Positions 1-7,933 of a DNA stretch of 25,173 nucleotides are shown in pieces. The DNA is taken from the NCBI GenBank assembly GCA_049999725.1, contig JBNGIS010008423.1, forward strand, positions 1-25,173, written 5' to 3'. Both the position numbers and the translations under genes were made by a program. Origin of the DNA: Haplomitrium mnioides (taxonomy: Eukaryota > Marchantiophyta > Haplomitriopsida > Calobryales). Below the pieces are notes generated by a model, which was given only the letters and a program-made list of their open reading frames with translations, ran no database searches and had not been told where the DNA came from. Each line of letters begins with the position of its first letter. Position 1 is the stretch's first letter.

Positions 1-650
1 GGCTTGAGATGCTGGTCGGTGGAAATTTGGCGTTGATTTGGCGCAGACCGTAGAATGCAACTTTCGGCGCAGATTCGATGTGAATTCCAAGGGATCGGGT
101 AAATTCTGCAAGGCGACAAAGCTCGGTGCAGATCTGATGTGATTTGCGACGTTCGTCCTGAAATGGCTCATCGATCCTCAAAGCACCACGTTTCCGCAGG
201 TCCGCTGACACTCCAAAGAAGCCCACAGGCTCTCTCGTAGCGCCACATTTCCACTGTGCCCATGATTCCCACGGAATCTAGAAGATTCCCACTGATGCTC
301 GGAGTGTCGTATGAGCGCCACGTTTCCGCTGTAGCCAAGATACATGTGGAATCTCAAAGATTCTTGTTGATTCGCAGTTCCCGCAGAGGTGCCACGTAAT
401 CCGCAGAGCTCAAGATTCTCGAGGAATCTCAAAGATTCTTGTTGATTCCTAGAGGCCCGCATGAGCACTACGTTTCCGTTAAGCCTGAGATTCCTACAGA
501 ATCTATAAGATTCCCGTTGCTTCCCAGTTCCCGCATGAGCGCCACGTTTCCGCGGTGGCGCCGTCTGACGCCGCCCCGCAAAGGGGTAGGCGGACCGTCG
601 CACTGACCGTCCGTTGACCCGCTGACTTCCTTACTGCCACGTCATCCGCA
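1..650 (-). repeat. GC-rich ACGTGG module, inverted relative to family A LTRs
   Basis: On the + strand this block repeats CCACGTTTCCGC, CCACGTAATCCGC and CCACGTCATCCGC at about 185, 320, 395, 541 and 638, interspersed with GGAATCT/AGATTCC motifs. Read on the - strand it has the same wording as the family A U3 blocks at 8530-9250 and 17650-18420. Bases 567-600 are an exact 34-base reverse complement of 3740-3773. The open frame at 178-603 on the - strand is built only from these repeats and has no recognisable domain, so it is not called as a gene. Confidence 0.7.
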
Positions 651-654
651 ATGT

Positions 655-1410
655 TTGTTCTCTACGAATAAGAACTACCAAGGATCTCTGCTTTTTCCCC
701 TAGTTGGATTGGTGATAGATCCTCTTTTCGGCACCGCTTCTTCGTCCGTCGGATGTGCGCTATATTGCCTATTCGGCATCTTTGGTTCTCCCATGGTCAG
801 ATCTGTGACTCGTCCTCATTTCGATAGCTCCCTTCTCGTTTCTTCTTTGTCGAACCTGCGATAGATAACTGTTTCCGCGTTGCTTTCTTCTCCCGGTCCG
901 TTGATAAATTGCTATTTCAGCATGTCTTTCTTCCTATACCGGAGCTGTGCTCTATCCTTGTTTCGGCAACATCTGTTAGTTCCTTTCGGAACCTTGCTAA
1001 GTGGATGGTCCACTTAGGGAGGTCAATCGGAACCAAATTAACTGGGCATCCCTACAACGGATGGCAGATCGCAACCCCCTTAAGTGGGTTCCACCTTCAA
1101 TTTATCACCCTTTTGGCTCCATATGCTCTTTCCGGCCAGATCTTCGATTTATCTCTGTTTCGATATTTGGTTCTCCTTTGAGTTGGACTGTCGATAAGTC
1201 ACCTTTTCGGCCTCTATGTTCTTCCTCTGCCGAATCATTGATATGTCTTCATTTTGGCACCCTCATTTTTCTCCCAATCGGTTCTTCGACATATCCCTAT
1301 TTCGGCACCTTCTTCCTTTTCTATCCAGACCGTCGATATGTGACTGTTTTGGCACCTTGTTCTTCGAGTGAAACTTCATCTTATCTTCATTTCAGCATCC
1401 TCCCTTGATA
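655..1410 (+). repeat. Degenerate tandem repeat with about 48-bp period (left copy)
   Basis: Blocks beginning TTCGGCA or TTCGATA recur at 727, 772 and 820 and again, less regularly, to about 1395. They carry the phrases CTTTGGTTCTCCC and GTCAGATCTGTG. The reverse complement of 2973-3500 has the same units in cleaner form. Because 48 is a multiple of three, several short frames stay open on this strand and translate to a loose 16-residue repeat rich in Phe, Ser, Leu and Pro. I regard these frames as a by-product of the period. Confidence 0.65.
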
Positions 1411-2470
1411 TAGGAACCTTGAGAGGCTTCTTCTTTTCACTAAGCATCGAAAAGTTCTATGTAAGAACATTAAAGAAGGCTTGTCTACCTGACTTGTGGA
1501 AAAGTTCGTTGTAAGAACTAAGAGCTCCGCAGATTCCTTTCAAACTTTCTGAAGATACCCGATTCGAACTTTCCTAATTACCTCCTTGTCATCCGAATCT
1601 TCGATAAATCACCTTTCTGTCCGATTAATTAACCCGCTTCGGAATCCCTCTTAACCGGTCCTCCCCACATCGGAAGACAGATCGAAACCATTTTAAGTGG
1701 GCTCCCCACTTAGGAAGGCGAGTTTCTGATCCGTTTCTTCGGATCGGACGCCACAGACTTTGGATTCAATTCTTCGCAGATCCTTCTCCTCACATAGATT
1801 TTCAATTTGAATTCTTCGCAGGAGCCTTCGGCCGATTGTTCTTCCGCAAGACGTCTTGTAGATCACTTGCTCACACAGGTGCCTTCAGATTTTGCAGAAC
1901 TGCCTCACAGCTGATTTTTTCATCGCAGAGCCATTCATCCCCCATCGTTTCTTTGCAAGGATTCTTACAGGTGATTCTTCATGACATTCCCATTTGCAGA
2001 GCTTCGAACCACAATTCGCAGCCTTCCCTTTGATCAATTCCGCGCAACAGGGATTCTTCTTCCCATATAGCTTGATCGTCCATTCTCTTCAGCACAATCT
2101 GTAGCTTTCAGATTAGATTAGGTAACCTTTGTCGTTCAATTCCCAAACAGGACGCAGCACTGCTTCACTCGATCGACACCAACATTTAGATTTCGCAGCG
2201 TAGCATCCTTCCTCCACTCTCCTCATTGCGGAATTCTTTCATCTCAAGGCCCTCTATTCCTCGTAGAGATGTTTCTTCACGGATCCAAAAATCCCCCTTC
2301 AACTTCCGATTGATGTGCTTCAAAGCCCCCGCAATGCACCCGATCAAATTCTCCCTCACAATTCAATCCGATCCCTTGCTTTGCATCAATCCTTTCACAC
2401 AGGCCCTTCCTGGATCCCTCCTTTCGCACAGGTGTCCACACGCCCCTTCGAGCTGATTGCCTGTTGAATG
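1411..2470 (+). other. Pyrimidine-rich U3 part of family B LTR, no gene
   Basis: There is no coding sequence here. At 1440-1560 the words TAAGAAC and GAAAAGTTC recur, as they do at 23640-23900 on the other strand. At 1640-1720 there are two CTTAA blocks (CTTAACCGG, TTTAAGTGGGC) that match 23270-23480 reversed. From about 1780 to 2470 the sequence repeats TTCGCAG and TTTGCAG every 25-60 bases, matching the reverse complement of 22430-23250. The frames at 1836-2033 and 2226-2456 have no domain and lie wholly in this repeat. Confidence 0.5.
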
Positions 2471-2519
2471 TCAGCTCGAGATATTATCCCATAAGTTTTT
2501 TTCCAAAAAGCAAAACTAG

Positions 2520-2526
2520 TATATAA
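2520..2526 (+). promoter_or_regulatory. TATA box of family B LTR (left copy)
   Basis: TATATAA lies 28 bases before the conserved leader that begins TTTCGAGAGGCAGCC. The inverted copy of this LTR has TATATAA at the same distance (22323-22329, - strand). That conserved spacing makes it the likely LTR promoter, with transcription starting around 2550. Confidence 0.6.
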
Positions 2527-2545
2527 TACTCCCACTCTCAACTTA

Positions 2546-2675
2546 TTTCGAGAGGCAGCCCCCTAGAGGGGTGTAAGGCCACCGCATTCCCTTCTCTGCC
2601 CCTGGACGGTCCTAGTTCAGGGCTAAACCCCCCCCAGGGCAAGCTGTCCTCCAAGTTAGATAGTTAGGAAAATTA
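2546..2675 (+). other. Conserved leader (R/U5-like) of family B LTR
   Basis: The blocks TTTCGAGAG-CAGCCCC, GAGG-GTGTAAGGCCAC, TGCCCCTGGAC, CCTAGTT-AGGGC and GGGCAAGCTGTCC occur in the same order here and in the reverse complement of 22195-22305. This is the best conserved stretch between the two copies. CCCC-CTAGA-GGGG at about 2570 could pair as a short hairpin. The R/U5 assignment is inferred from its position after the TATA box. Confidence 0.5.
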
Positions 2676-2840
2676 GTGGGCTTGGCTTGGCCCTCAACAG
2701 TTAGAGTAGTTTTATTTCTCTTTTATCCTTATCCTTTTATTTTTACTTACTCCTCAACATGTCTTGAACCATGTTTGTGTACATTGGAAGCACTTTTTTG
2801 AAAATTTTGCATAAAGTACCTTAACACCCGGCTAACAACG

Positions 2841-2858
2841 TGGCGGCTCCAAGGATCT
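2841..2858 (+). other. Possible primer-binding site following the family B LTR
   Basis: TGGCGGCTCC begins three bases after a TAACA that could end the LTR. Several plant Ty3/gypsy elements have primer sites starting TGGCG(G/A)CTC, so this is plausible. The match decays after about ten bases, and sequence in the opposite orientation starts right after it. The tRNA cannot be named. Confidence 0.3.
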
Positions 2859-2859
2859 C

Positions 2860-3068
2860 GAGAGTCTTCACGGAAAGTCTTGGGTCCCAGAAACCTTAAC
2901 GGGATTGCGCCTCCCTAAGTGGAGATCCCGGTTAAGTGGGTTCCGATCCGTCTTCAAACGTAGGGGGCTTGCTTAATAGGGATCCGATGAGAGGCCAACT
3001 GGGGAGTAAGGAGGGAACACCTGAAAAGGCGATCTATCGCGGGGTTGGTCAAAGGAAAACCAAAGAGT
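2860..3068 (-). repeat. Inverted copy of the family B CTTAAGTGGG module
   Basis: CCCTAAGTGGAGATCCCGG and CGGTTAAGTGGGTTCCGATC at 2910-2960, followed by AATAGGGATCCGATGAGAGG, resemble + strand sequence at 23400-23480 and the reverse complement of 1000-1095 and 1640-1720. The orientation is therefore opposite to the family B LTR that ends just to the left, with an inversion boundary at about 2860. Confidence 0.5.
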
Positions 3069-3308
3069 GCCAAAGGGGTGACTTAGCGTAGATCCGACCG
3101 GAGGAGAATCGAGGAAGCCAAAGGGGTGACTTAGCGCAGGTCCGACTGGAGGAGAACCAAGCAAGCCGAAGGGATGACTTAGCGCAGATCCGACCGGAGG
3201 AGAACCGAGGAGGCCGAAAGGGGGATGAATCACAAGTCCGATCAGACGGAGAGCACACGTGCCGAAAAAGTGATCCATCACAAGTTGTCCAATGGGAAGA
3301 AAGAGATG
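3069..3308 (-). repeat. Tandem repeat, exact 48-bp period (five units), inverted copy
   Basis: GCCAAAGG or GCCGAA blocks start at 3069, 3117, 3165, 3213 and 3261, exactly 48 bases apart. Each is followed by GTGACTTAGCG or a variant and by TCCGACCGGAGGAGAA. Fainter units continue to about 3500. On the - strand this gives an open frame at 2973-3539 with a 16-residue repeat of the type FGLLGSPPVGSALSHP. The left copy (655-1410) has the same units in the other orientation. There is no start context, domain or homologous non-repetitive part, so it is called a repeat and not a gene. Confidence 0.75.
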
Positions 3309-3689
3309 AGCTAGAAGGGCAATATGTCGACGATCAAACTGAAAGAGAGGAAGTATGCACCAAAAAAGCAACTTATCAAAGAATCGGATAGCAAGGTGAG
3401 ACTGGCCGGAAAGGCGATTTAGCGCAAAACTGACCAGAGGATGAAGCAAGTAGCGTCGAAAAATTGACCGGTCACAGATTCGGCAAGACGAGGGGAAAAG
3501 TTCGACGGGGTATAGTCGAGGCATCTGAAAGTTTGACAAAGGAGGCGGGCGCTCTTTTGTCGTTCTTACAACGAGTGTGGTGACAAGTTGGCAAAGGCAG
3601 CATCGGGCGTTGTTGTTCTTATGACGAGTTAGTTCTGAAACGGCAACATCGACACAAATCTTACTCGGCGATGGAAGGACTTAGGAATG
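3309..3689 (-). other. Decayed repeat units and TAAGAAC-rich tail, no gene
   Basis: This holds weakening 48-bp units to about 3500. After them GTTCTTACAACGAG (3552) and TGTTCTTATGACGAG (3614) are inverted TAAGAAC words like those at 1470, 1512 and 23770-23875. No coding sequence is visible. Confidence 0.45.
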
Positions 3690-4095
3690 ACATGGCATCC
3701 GTGGAGGGTCAGTGGGTCAACCTCGGAAGAAGGTCAAACCGACGGTCCGCCTACCCCTTTGCGGGGCGGCGTCGGATGGCGACATTTGGATGACGTGGCA
3801 CTCAGAGAAGCTCGAAGGAGATTCCGCGGGTCAACTTCGGAAGAAAGTCAGCCGACAGCTCGCCTACCCCATTGTGGGGCGCCGTCGGACGATGCTTTTT
3901 GGATGACATGGCCACCTCGAAAGCCTCGGGCTAGTCAAAAGACACGCGGCAATAGGTGGGAGCACGTCGGGCCTCGGGTCACGAGCAGGTCAACTTCGGA
4001 GGAGGGGGTTAGCGCGACGGTCTGCCTACCCCTTTGCGGGGCGGCATCGATTGACGGGGCCTTGGATGATATGGCGCTCAGAGGAGTCACTTGGA
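3690..4095 (+). repeat. Three tandem GC-rich hairpin modules in the U3 of element 1
   Basis: The phrase GGTCCGCCTACCCCTTTGCG or a close variant occurs at about 3744, 3863 and 4026. Each is preceded by GGTCAAC-TCGG(A)AGAAGG and followed by a GGCGTCGGA or GGCATCGA block. CGCC-TA-CCCC and GGGG-CGGCG around TTTGC can fold as a GC stem. The first module ends in GATGACGTGGCACTC. In family A LTRs the same module appears as CCCCTTTGAAAAC, in which the stem is lost. Both frames over this block are open only because of its composition. Confidence 0.65.
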
Positions 4096-5767
4096 ATATT
4101 CAAGCGAATCTGTAGAGATTCTGTGGACTAGGGCCCACGAGGCGCTTCGGAACTCTGTTTCGAAGAACCCTTCGGACTTGGTTCCGTGGGAATCTGCGGA
4201 ACCTCAGCCCGCAAGATTCCTCAAACTCCTTGTGGAAGTTACCATTGTACTTGGCTTTTACCGACCAACCGACAACACACGCGGCGCACTCTCCTTTTCC
4301 ACTGTAATAGGAATAACGACCTTGCGGGACACGCGTCGCAACTTCCCATTCCAAGCCAACGGGATTAATGACCTTTCTTCGGAACGGGCTCGAGCGATCA
4401 GCGCTCGAAGGGTATACATCATGGGCCTCCGATTTTGTTCAGGTTGATGTATGAGCGATCTAAGGATGCGACGGCAACCTCAAGACAGGGAAATCACAAC
4501 GAGGTAAGGCAGGGGGAAGAATTTCGTGATATGCTGCGTGAAGCGAGTGAGCTAGCTCTAGGAGCAAGCGGAGGCTCAGAGGTGGACTGGAGGGGCACCG
4601 AGAATCGCTGAGTGAGGAGCTCTAGAGGCTCAAGCGATCCAAGTGAACTCGTCCCCATGAGTGGACTAGAAGCGGAGGTGGACCGATACGTGAGCTAGAA
4701 GAGATTCTTGCTTGTTGAGAATTCGGGAGAGGCTGCAAAGTGAGGAGCTTGGGGTCATCTCTGCATTCCTTGTACAAGAGCATCAACCTAGAGTGTTCGG
4801 AGTACACTCTAGTGTAATTCTTTGAGTGGAGCCGAAGAGGGGGGGCCGCGTTAGTGCCCGCGCATTGCGGAGCAAGACCTATCAAGGCTTAGGGTGGAGT
4901 GGGCTACCTGCAATCAAGAAGACTGTCTCCCAGAGGTGGGGGTGAAAGAAATCCTCTTCCTAGCTTGAGGAAGTAAATTCAGGGCTTCTCGCAAGGGAAG
5001 TTGAAAAACTATCTAGAGAGAGGGGTGTGTAGGTGGAGGTTGGTTGGAAGGCTAGAAGGGAGCCAGTGATTCAGAAGGGAAGTACCAGTTGGTGAGATCA
5101 AACTAGAGGGCCTTCAATGACTCTATTTCCAACGCAGAACATAGTTGGGAGTGTTTTATGCATATGTGTATAGCTAGATTTACTTTCTACATTTGTATTC
5201 AAGAGACCTTTTAGACTAGGACACATCAAGACAGTTGAGCAGACCCTGGGACAGCTCTGGAGGGGGAGTCCAATCCCTTGACATAGTTCTAATATCTTGG
5301 GGGTAAATGCTCTTTGTTTCTGATTCTGTTGTATAAGTTAGAAATTAGTTCATCTTAGGATAGTTAGGATCAGTTGTACCAGTTCTGTGACAACCCTGAG
5401 AGGGGGAGTCAAGTCCTCTTGTATTGTTCATTGGTGCAGGTCACAAGCACATTTCTACCCCAAAGCACAAATAAGGTGGCAGGGCATGAGTCATTGGGCC
5501 CTTGGAATAAAGTGAGGGAATTACACAAAGAACCGCTGGGGGTTATGAATGTGGATCTGGGGGTTGTATAAATGACTGACTTGAGTGCAACTAGAAGAGA
5601 GTGAGTGTTGTGCTAAAGGCTTGGAAGGAAAGGGAGAATCCTTAAGGCCTGAAAGTGTTAACTGGCAAGGGGCCATCTCAGAAAAGAACCTGAAAGCCCT
5701 GAATCTGTCCTTCCTTGCCTTCAAAGCAGCACCTAAAAAGGTGAAGGCTTGGAACAAGGGATCGACA
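4096..5767 (+). repeat. 5' LTR of element 1 (3' two thirds)
   Basis: It aligns in order with 9460-11079 of element 2. The landmarks are GGAACTCTGTTTCGAAGAACCC, a GGAATAACGACC block, GGGTATACATCATGGG, GGTTGATGTATGAGC, GAAGCGAGTGAGCT, GAGCTCTAGAGGC, GCATTGCGGAG, AAGAAATCCTCTTCC and the U5 end GGGATCGACA at 5767. At 5196-5215 the TATA position reads TTTGTATTCAAGAGACC, so the TATATAAGAGAC of element 2 is lost. The leader motif with GAGGGGGAGTC occurs twice (about 5259 and 5400), separated by extra sequence with a TGTATAAG, which suggests a local duplication. The many short frames here are not genes. Confidence 0.7.
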
Positions 5768-5775
5768 TGAATTTT

Positions 5776-5792
5776 TGGTGCTAGAAGGAGGG
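5776..5792 (+). other. Primer-binding site of element 1
   Basis: TGGTGCTAGAAGGAGGG lies eight bases after the LTR end at 5767, in the context ACATGAATTTT. Element 2 has TGGCGCTAGAAGG in the same place, so C to T has changed the TGGCGC core here. I cannot assign the tRNA. Confidence 0.65.
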
Positions 5793-5972
5793 TCAAAGGT
5801 TTGGAGAAACGTGAGACCAACCCGAACTAGGGACATCACTTTGTGCACCTGAGACTCAAGTTAGCCTGTGAGAAGGCCATTCGGAGAAACAAAGCTAGTG
5901 AGAGTGAGATGTTGAAGAAGAGTGGCGGACAGAAGAGACTTTTGGGTGGAAGTGGCAGTGGCCAGTGGAGGG

Positions 5973-6251
5973 ATGGCCAACTAAGTACCTCCTTCTGGAC
6001 TTCGGGGAAGGTTTAAATACAAGTCCTTCAAGAGACGCCCAAAAGATGACCTAGATGCATGGTTAGAGGGCTTGGAAGAAACCAGAGAGTTAGCCCAAGG
6101 GAGGTTGGAGCACCAACAAGAGCTCAGAAAGAAGCAAAATGACAAGGGGCTTGAACCAACTGACCTCAGAGAGGGAAATCTGGTGCTGTTGTATGACATT
6201 AGGTTTATTCATTTTCGTGGGGTTATGAATGTGGACCTAGGGGTTATATAA
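5973..6251 (+). pseudogene. gag-integrase deletion fusion (broken)
   Basis: ATG 5973 corresponds to the likely gag start of element 2 (11286), with a TAA after three codons. From 5985 the frame is open to TAA 6249-6251. Residues such as GRFKYKSFKRRPKDDLDAWL belong to the gag N-terminus. After the GLEE codons at about 6068-6080 the protein continues with ELAQGRLEHQQ and EGNLVLLYD, which is the integrase C-terminal region of element 2 (16490-16620). About 5 kb of gag-pol is missing and the reading frame is kept across the join. The parent sequences at the join are CTTGGAGAACACCA (gag) and CTGGAGGAAACCA (integrase), so short homology may have guided the deletion. A functional product is unlikely because of the early stop and missing domains. 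Confidence 0.75.
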
Positions 6252-6445
6252 ATGACTGACTTGAGTGCAACCAGAAGAGAGTGAGTGGTGTGTTAAGGCG
6301 TGGAAGGAAAGGGAGAATCCTTAAGACCTCAAAGTGTTAATTGGCAAGGGGCCATCTCAGAAAAGAACTTGAAAGCCTTGAATCTATCCTCCCTGCCTTC
6401 AAAGCAGCACCTGAAAAGGTTAAGGCTTGGAACAGGGGAGCGATA
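6219..6445 (+). repeat. 3' LTR remnant of element 1 (U5 end only)
   Basis: This stretch is about 90 percent identical by eye to 5533-5767. It shares GGTTATGAATGTGGA, AAATGACTGACTTGAGTGCA, GGGAGAATCCTTAAG and GGCCATCTCAGAAAAGAAC. It ends GGGAGCGATA where the 5' copy ends GGGATCGACA, so the terminal CA has become TA. The upstream ~3 kb of the LTR and the end of integrase are deleted. A TGGG shared by both parents lies at the join (about 6217-6220). The 72-bp array starts directly after it. Confidence 0.75.
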
Positions 6446-7933
6446 GCAACAACAAAAAATCAACACTACAAAGATTTTATGTGATGTGATGTGTTGAAGA
6501 TGACATTCAAGATGATTGCAACAATAAAGAATCAACTATAAGAAGAATTTATGTGATGTGATGTGGGGAAGATGGCATTCAAGTGGATTGCAACAAAAAT
6601 GGATCGACACTAGAAATAGATTGTGTGATGTTGTGTGATTAAGGCGACATTCATTACGATTGTAACAACAAAGAATCCACACAAGTAGGAATTTATATGA
6701 TGTGTTGTGCTAAACACGACATTGACACTACGAAGAATTTATGTAATGTGATGTGATGTGATGAAGACGACATTTGAGAAGATTGCAACAACAAAGAATG
6801 GACACTACAAAGAATTTATGTCATATGATGTGCTCAAGACAACATTCAAGAAGATTGCAACAACAAAGATTTGACACCACGAAGAATTTATGTGATGTAA
6901 TGTGCTGAAGACGACATTGAAGAGGATTGCAACAACAAACAATCAACAACATAAAGAATTTATTTGATGTGCTGTGCTGAAGACAATGATCAAGAGGATT
7001 ACAACAACAAAGAATCGACACTACAATGAATTTATGTGATGTGATGTGATGTGATGTGCTTAAGACGACATTCAAAAGAATTGCAACAACAAAGAATAGA
7101 CATTGCAAAGTGTTTATGTGATGTGATGCACTCAATGCGACATTCAATAAGATTGCTACAACAAAAAGTCAACACTACAAAGATGCTATGTGATGTGATG
7201 TGAATAATTTGACATTCAAGAGAATTACAACAACCAAAAAATCAACACTACAAAGAATTTATGTGATGTGACATGATGTGCTGAACATAACATTCAAGAT
7301 GACTGCAACAACAAAGAATTAACACTACGAAGAATTTATGTGATGTGATGTGTTGAAGCAACATTCAAAAAGATTGCAACAACAAAGAATTGACAGTACA
7401 AAGATTTTATATGATAACATGTATTGAAGACGACATTCAAGAGTATTGCAACAACAAAGAATCAACACTACGAAGAATTTATGTGATGTGATTTTCTGAA
7501 GATGACATTCAAGAGAATTGCAACAACAAAGAATCGACACTACCAAGAATTTATGTGATGTGATTTGATGTGCTGAACACAACATTTAATACAATTACAA
7601 CAATAAAGAATTGACACTACGAACAATTTATGTGATGTGATATATTGAAGACGACATTCAAGAGGATTGCAACAACAAAGAGTCAACACTACAAAAAATT
7701 TATGTGATGTGATCTTCTTCTAAAGACAACATTTAAGAGAATTGCAAAAACAAAGAATCGACACTACAAAGAATTTATGTGATGTGATGTGTTTAAGATG
7801 ACATTCAAGAGGATTACAACAACAAAGAATCGATGCTACACATAATTCATACAATGTAGTGTTCTAAAGGCAACTTTCAAGAGCATTATAACAACAAAGA
7901 ATCGACATTACAAAGAATTTATGTAATGTGATG
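6446..7933 (+). repeat. Satellite-like tandem array, ~72-bp unit (left half)
   Basis: There are about 20 units. Each contains GACATTCAAGAGGATTGCAA, then CAACAAAGAATCGACACTAC, then GAAGAATTTATGTGATGTG. Well-formed neighbours start at 7432 and 7504, 72 bases apart. The GATGT pentamer near the unit end varies from one to four copies (four at about 7038-7057), so unit length varies by fives. On the - strand many units translate as repeats of the type SILCCCNPLEC with stops between; these frames have no other support. The right half of the same array is at 20117-21935. Confidence 0.9.
7929..7933. repeat. Target site duplication TGATG, left
   Basis: TGATG directly precedes the LTR start TGTGAGC at 7934 and is repeated at 20117-20121 after the LTR end GTGACA at 20116. 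Removing the element and one copy restores an in-phase 72-bp unit. The site is inside a TGATG-rich repeat, so a shift of a base or two cannot be excluded. Confidence 0.75.

Larger units (their letters stand above)
1..2837 (+). mobile_element. Family B LTR (left copy), + orientation, 5' end not defined
   Basis: This is non-coding LTR-like DNA. It is recognised because its 3' part, from about 1630 to 2672, aligns in the same order with the reverse complement of 22195-23480. The shared landmarks are a CCCCACATCGGA block, a long TTCGCAG-rich pyrimidine stretch, CCCATAAG, a TATA box, the leader TTTCGAGAG(G/A)CAGCCCC and GGGCAAGCTGTCC. The promoter faces right. Upstream modules (GC-rich block 1-650, 48-bp repeat 655-1410) belong to the same LTR or to an element nested in it. 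The 3' end is placed at 2837 (TAACA) because a TGGCGG primer-like site follows at 2841. The 5' boundary was not found and may lie outside the window. That the region is an LTR is inferred from the promoter, leader and second copy; no protein domain is present. Confidence 0.55.
3690..6445 (+). mobile_element. Element 1: internally deleted family A Ty3/gypsy element
   Basis: From left to right: a 5' LTR ending at 5767, a primer site at 5776, a leader, the first part of gag, an in-frame jump to the integrase C-terminus at about 6083, then a second jump at about 6219 into the last ~230 bp of an LTR. The order and wording match element 2 throughout: leader 5768-5970 with 11080-11285, gag with 11286-11385, integrase with 16490-16625. 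The true 5' boundary is uncertain because the U3 region continues into the inverted modules at 2860-3690. No clean target duplication was found. Confidence 0.7.

Noticed and set aside
178-603. 141-codon frame on the - strand
   Set aside because: Made of the GC-rich U3 repeats; the same DNA in family A LTRs is not open in this frame.
3069-3308. CRISPR-like array
   Set aside because: The 48-bp units are adjacent with no unique spacers, and the surroundings are eukaryotic retrotransposon DNA. The same applies to the 72-bp array.
2973-3539. 188-codon frame on the - strand as a proline-rich protein gene
   Set aside because: It is fully explained by the 48-bp repeat. I kept it as a finding to test, not as a gene.
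6821-7585. Cysteine-rich repetitive frames on the - strand (SILCCCNPLEC type), also at 20462-21751
   Set aside because: They are translations of the 72-bp array, whose length is a multiple of three. They are broken by stops at irregular units and have no non-repeat part or start context.
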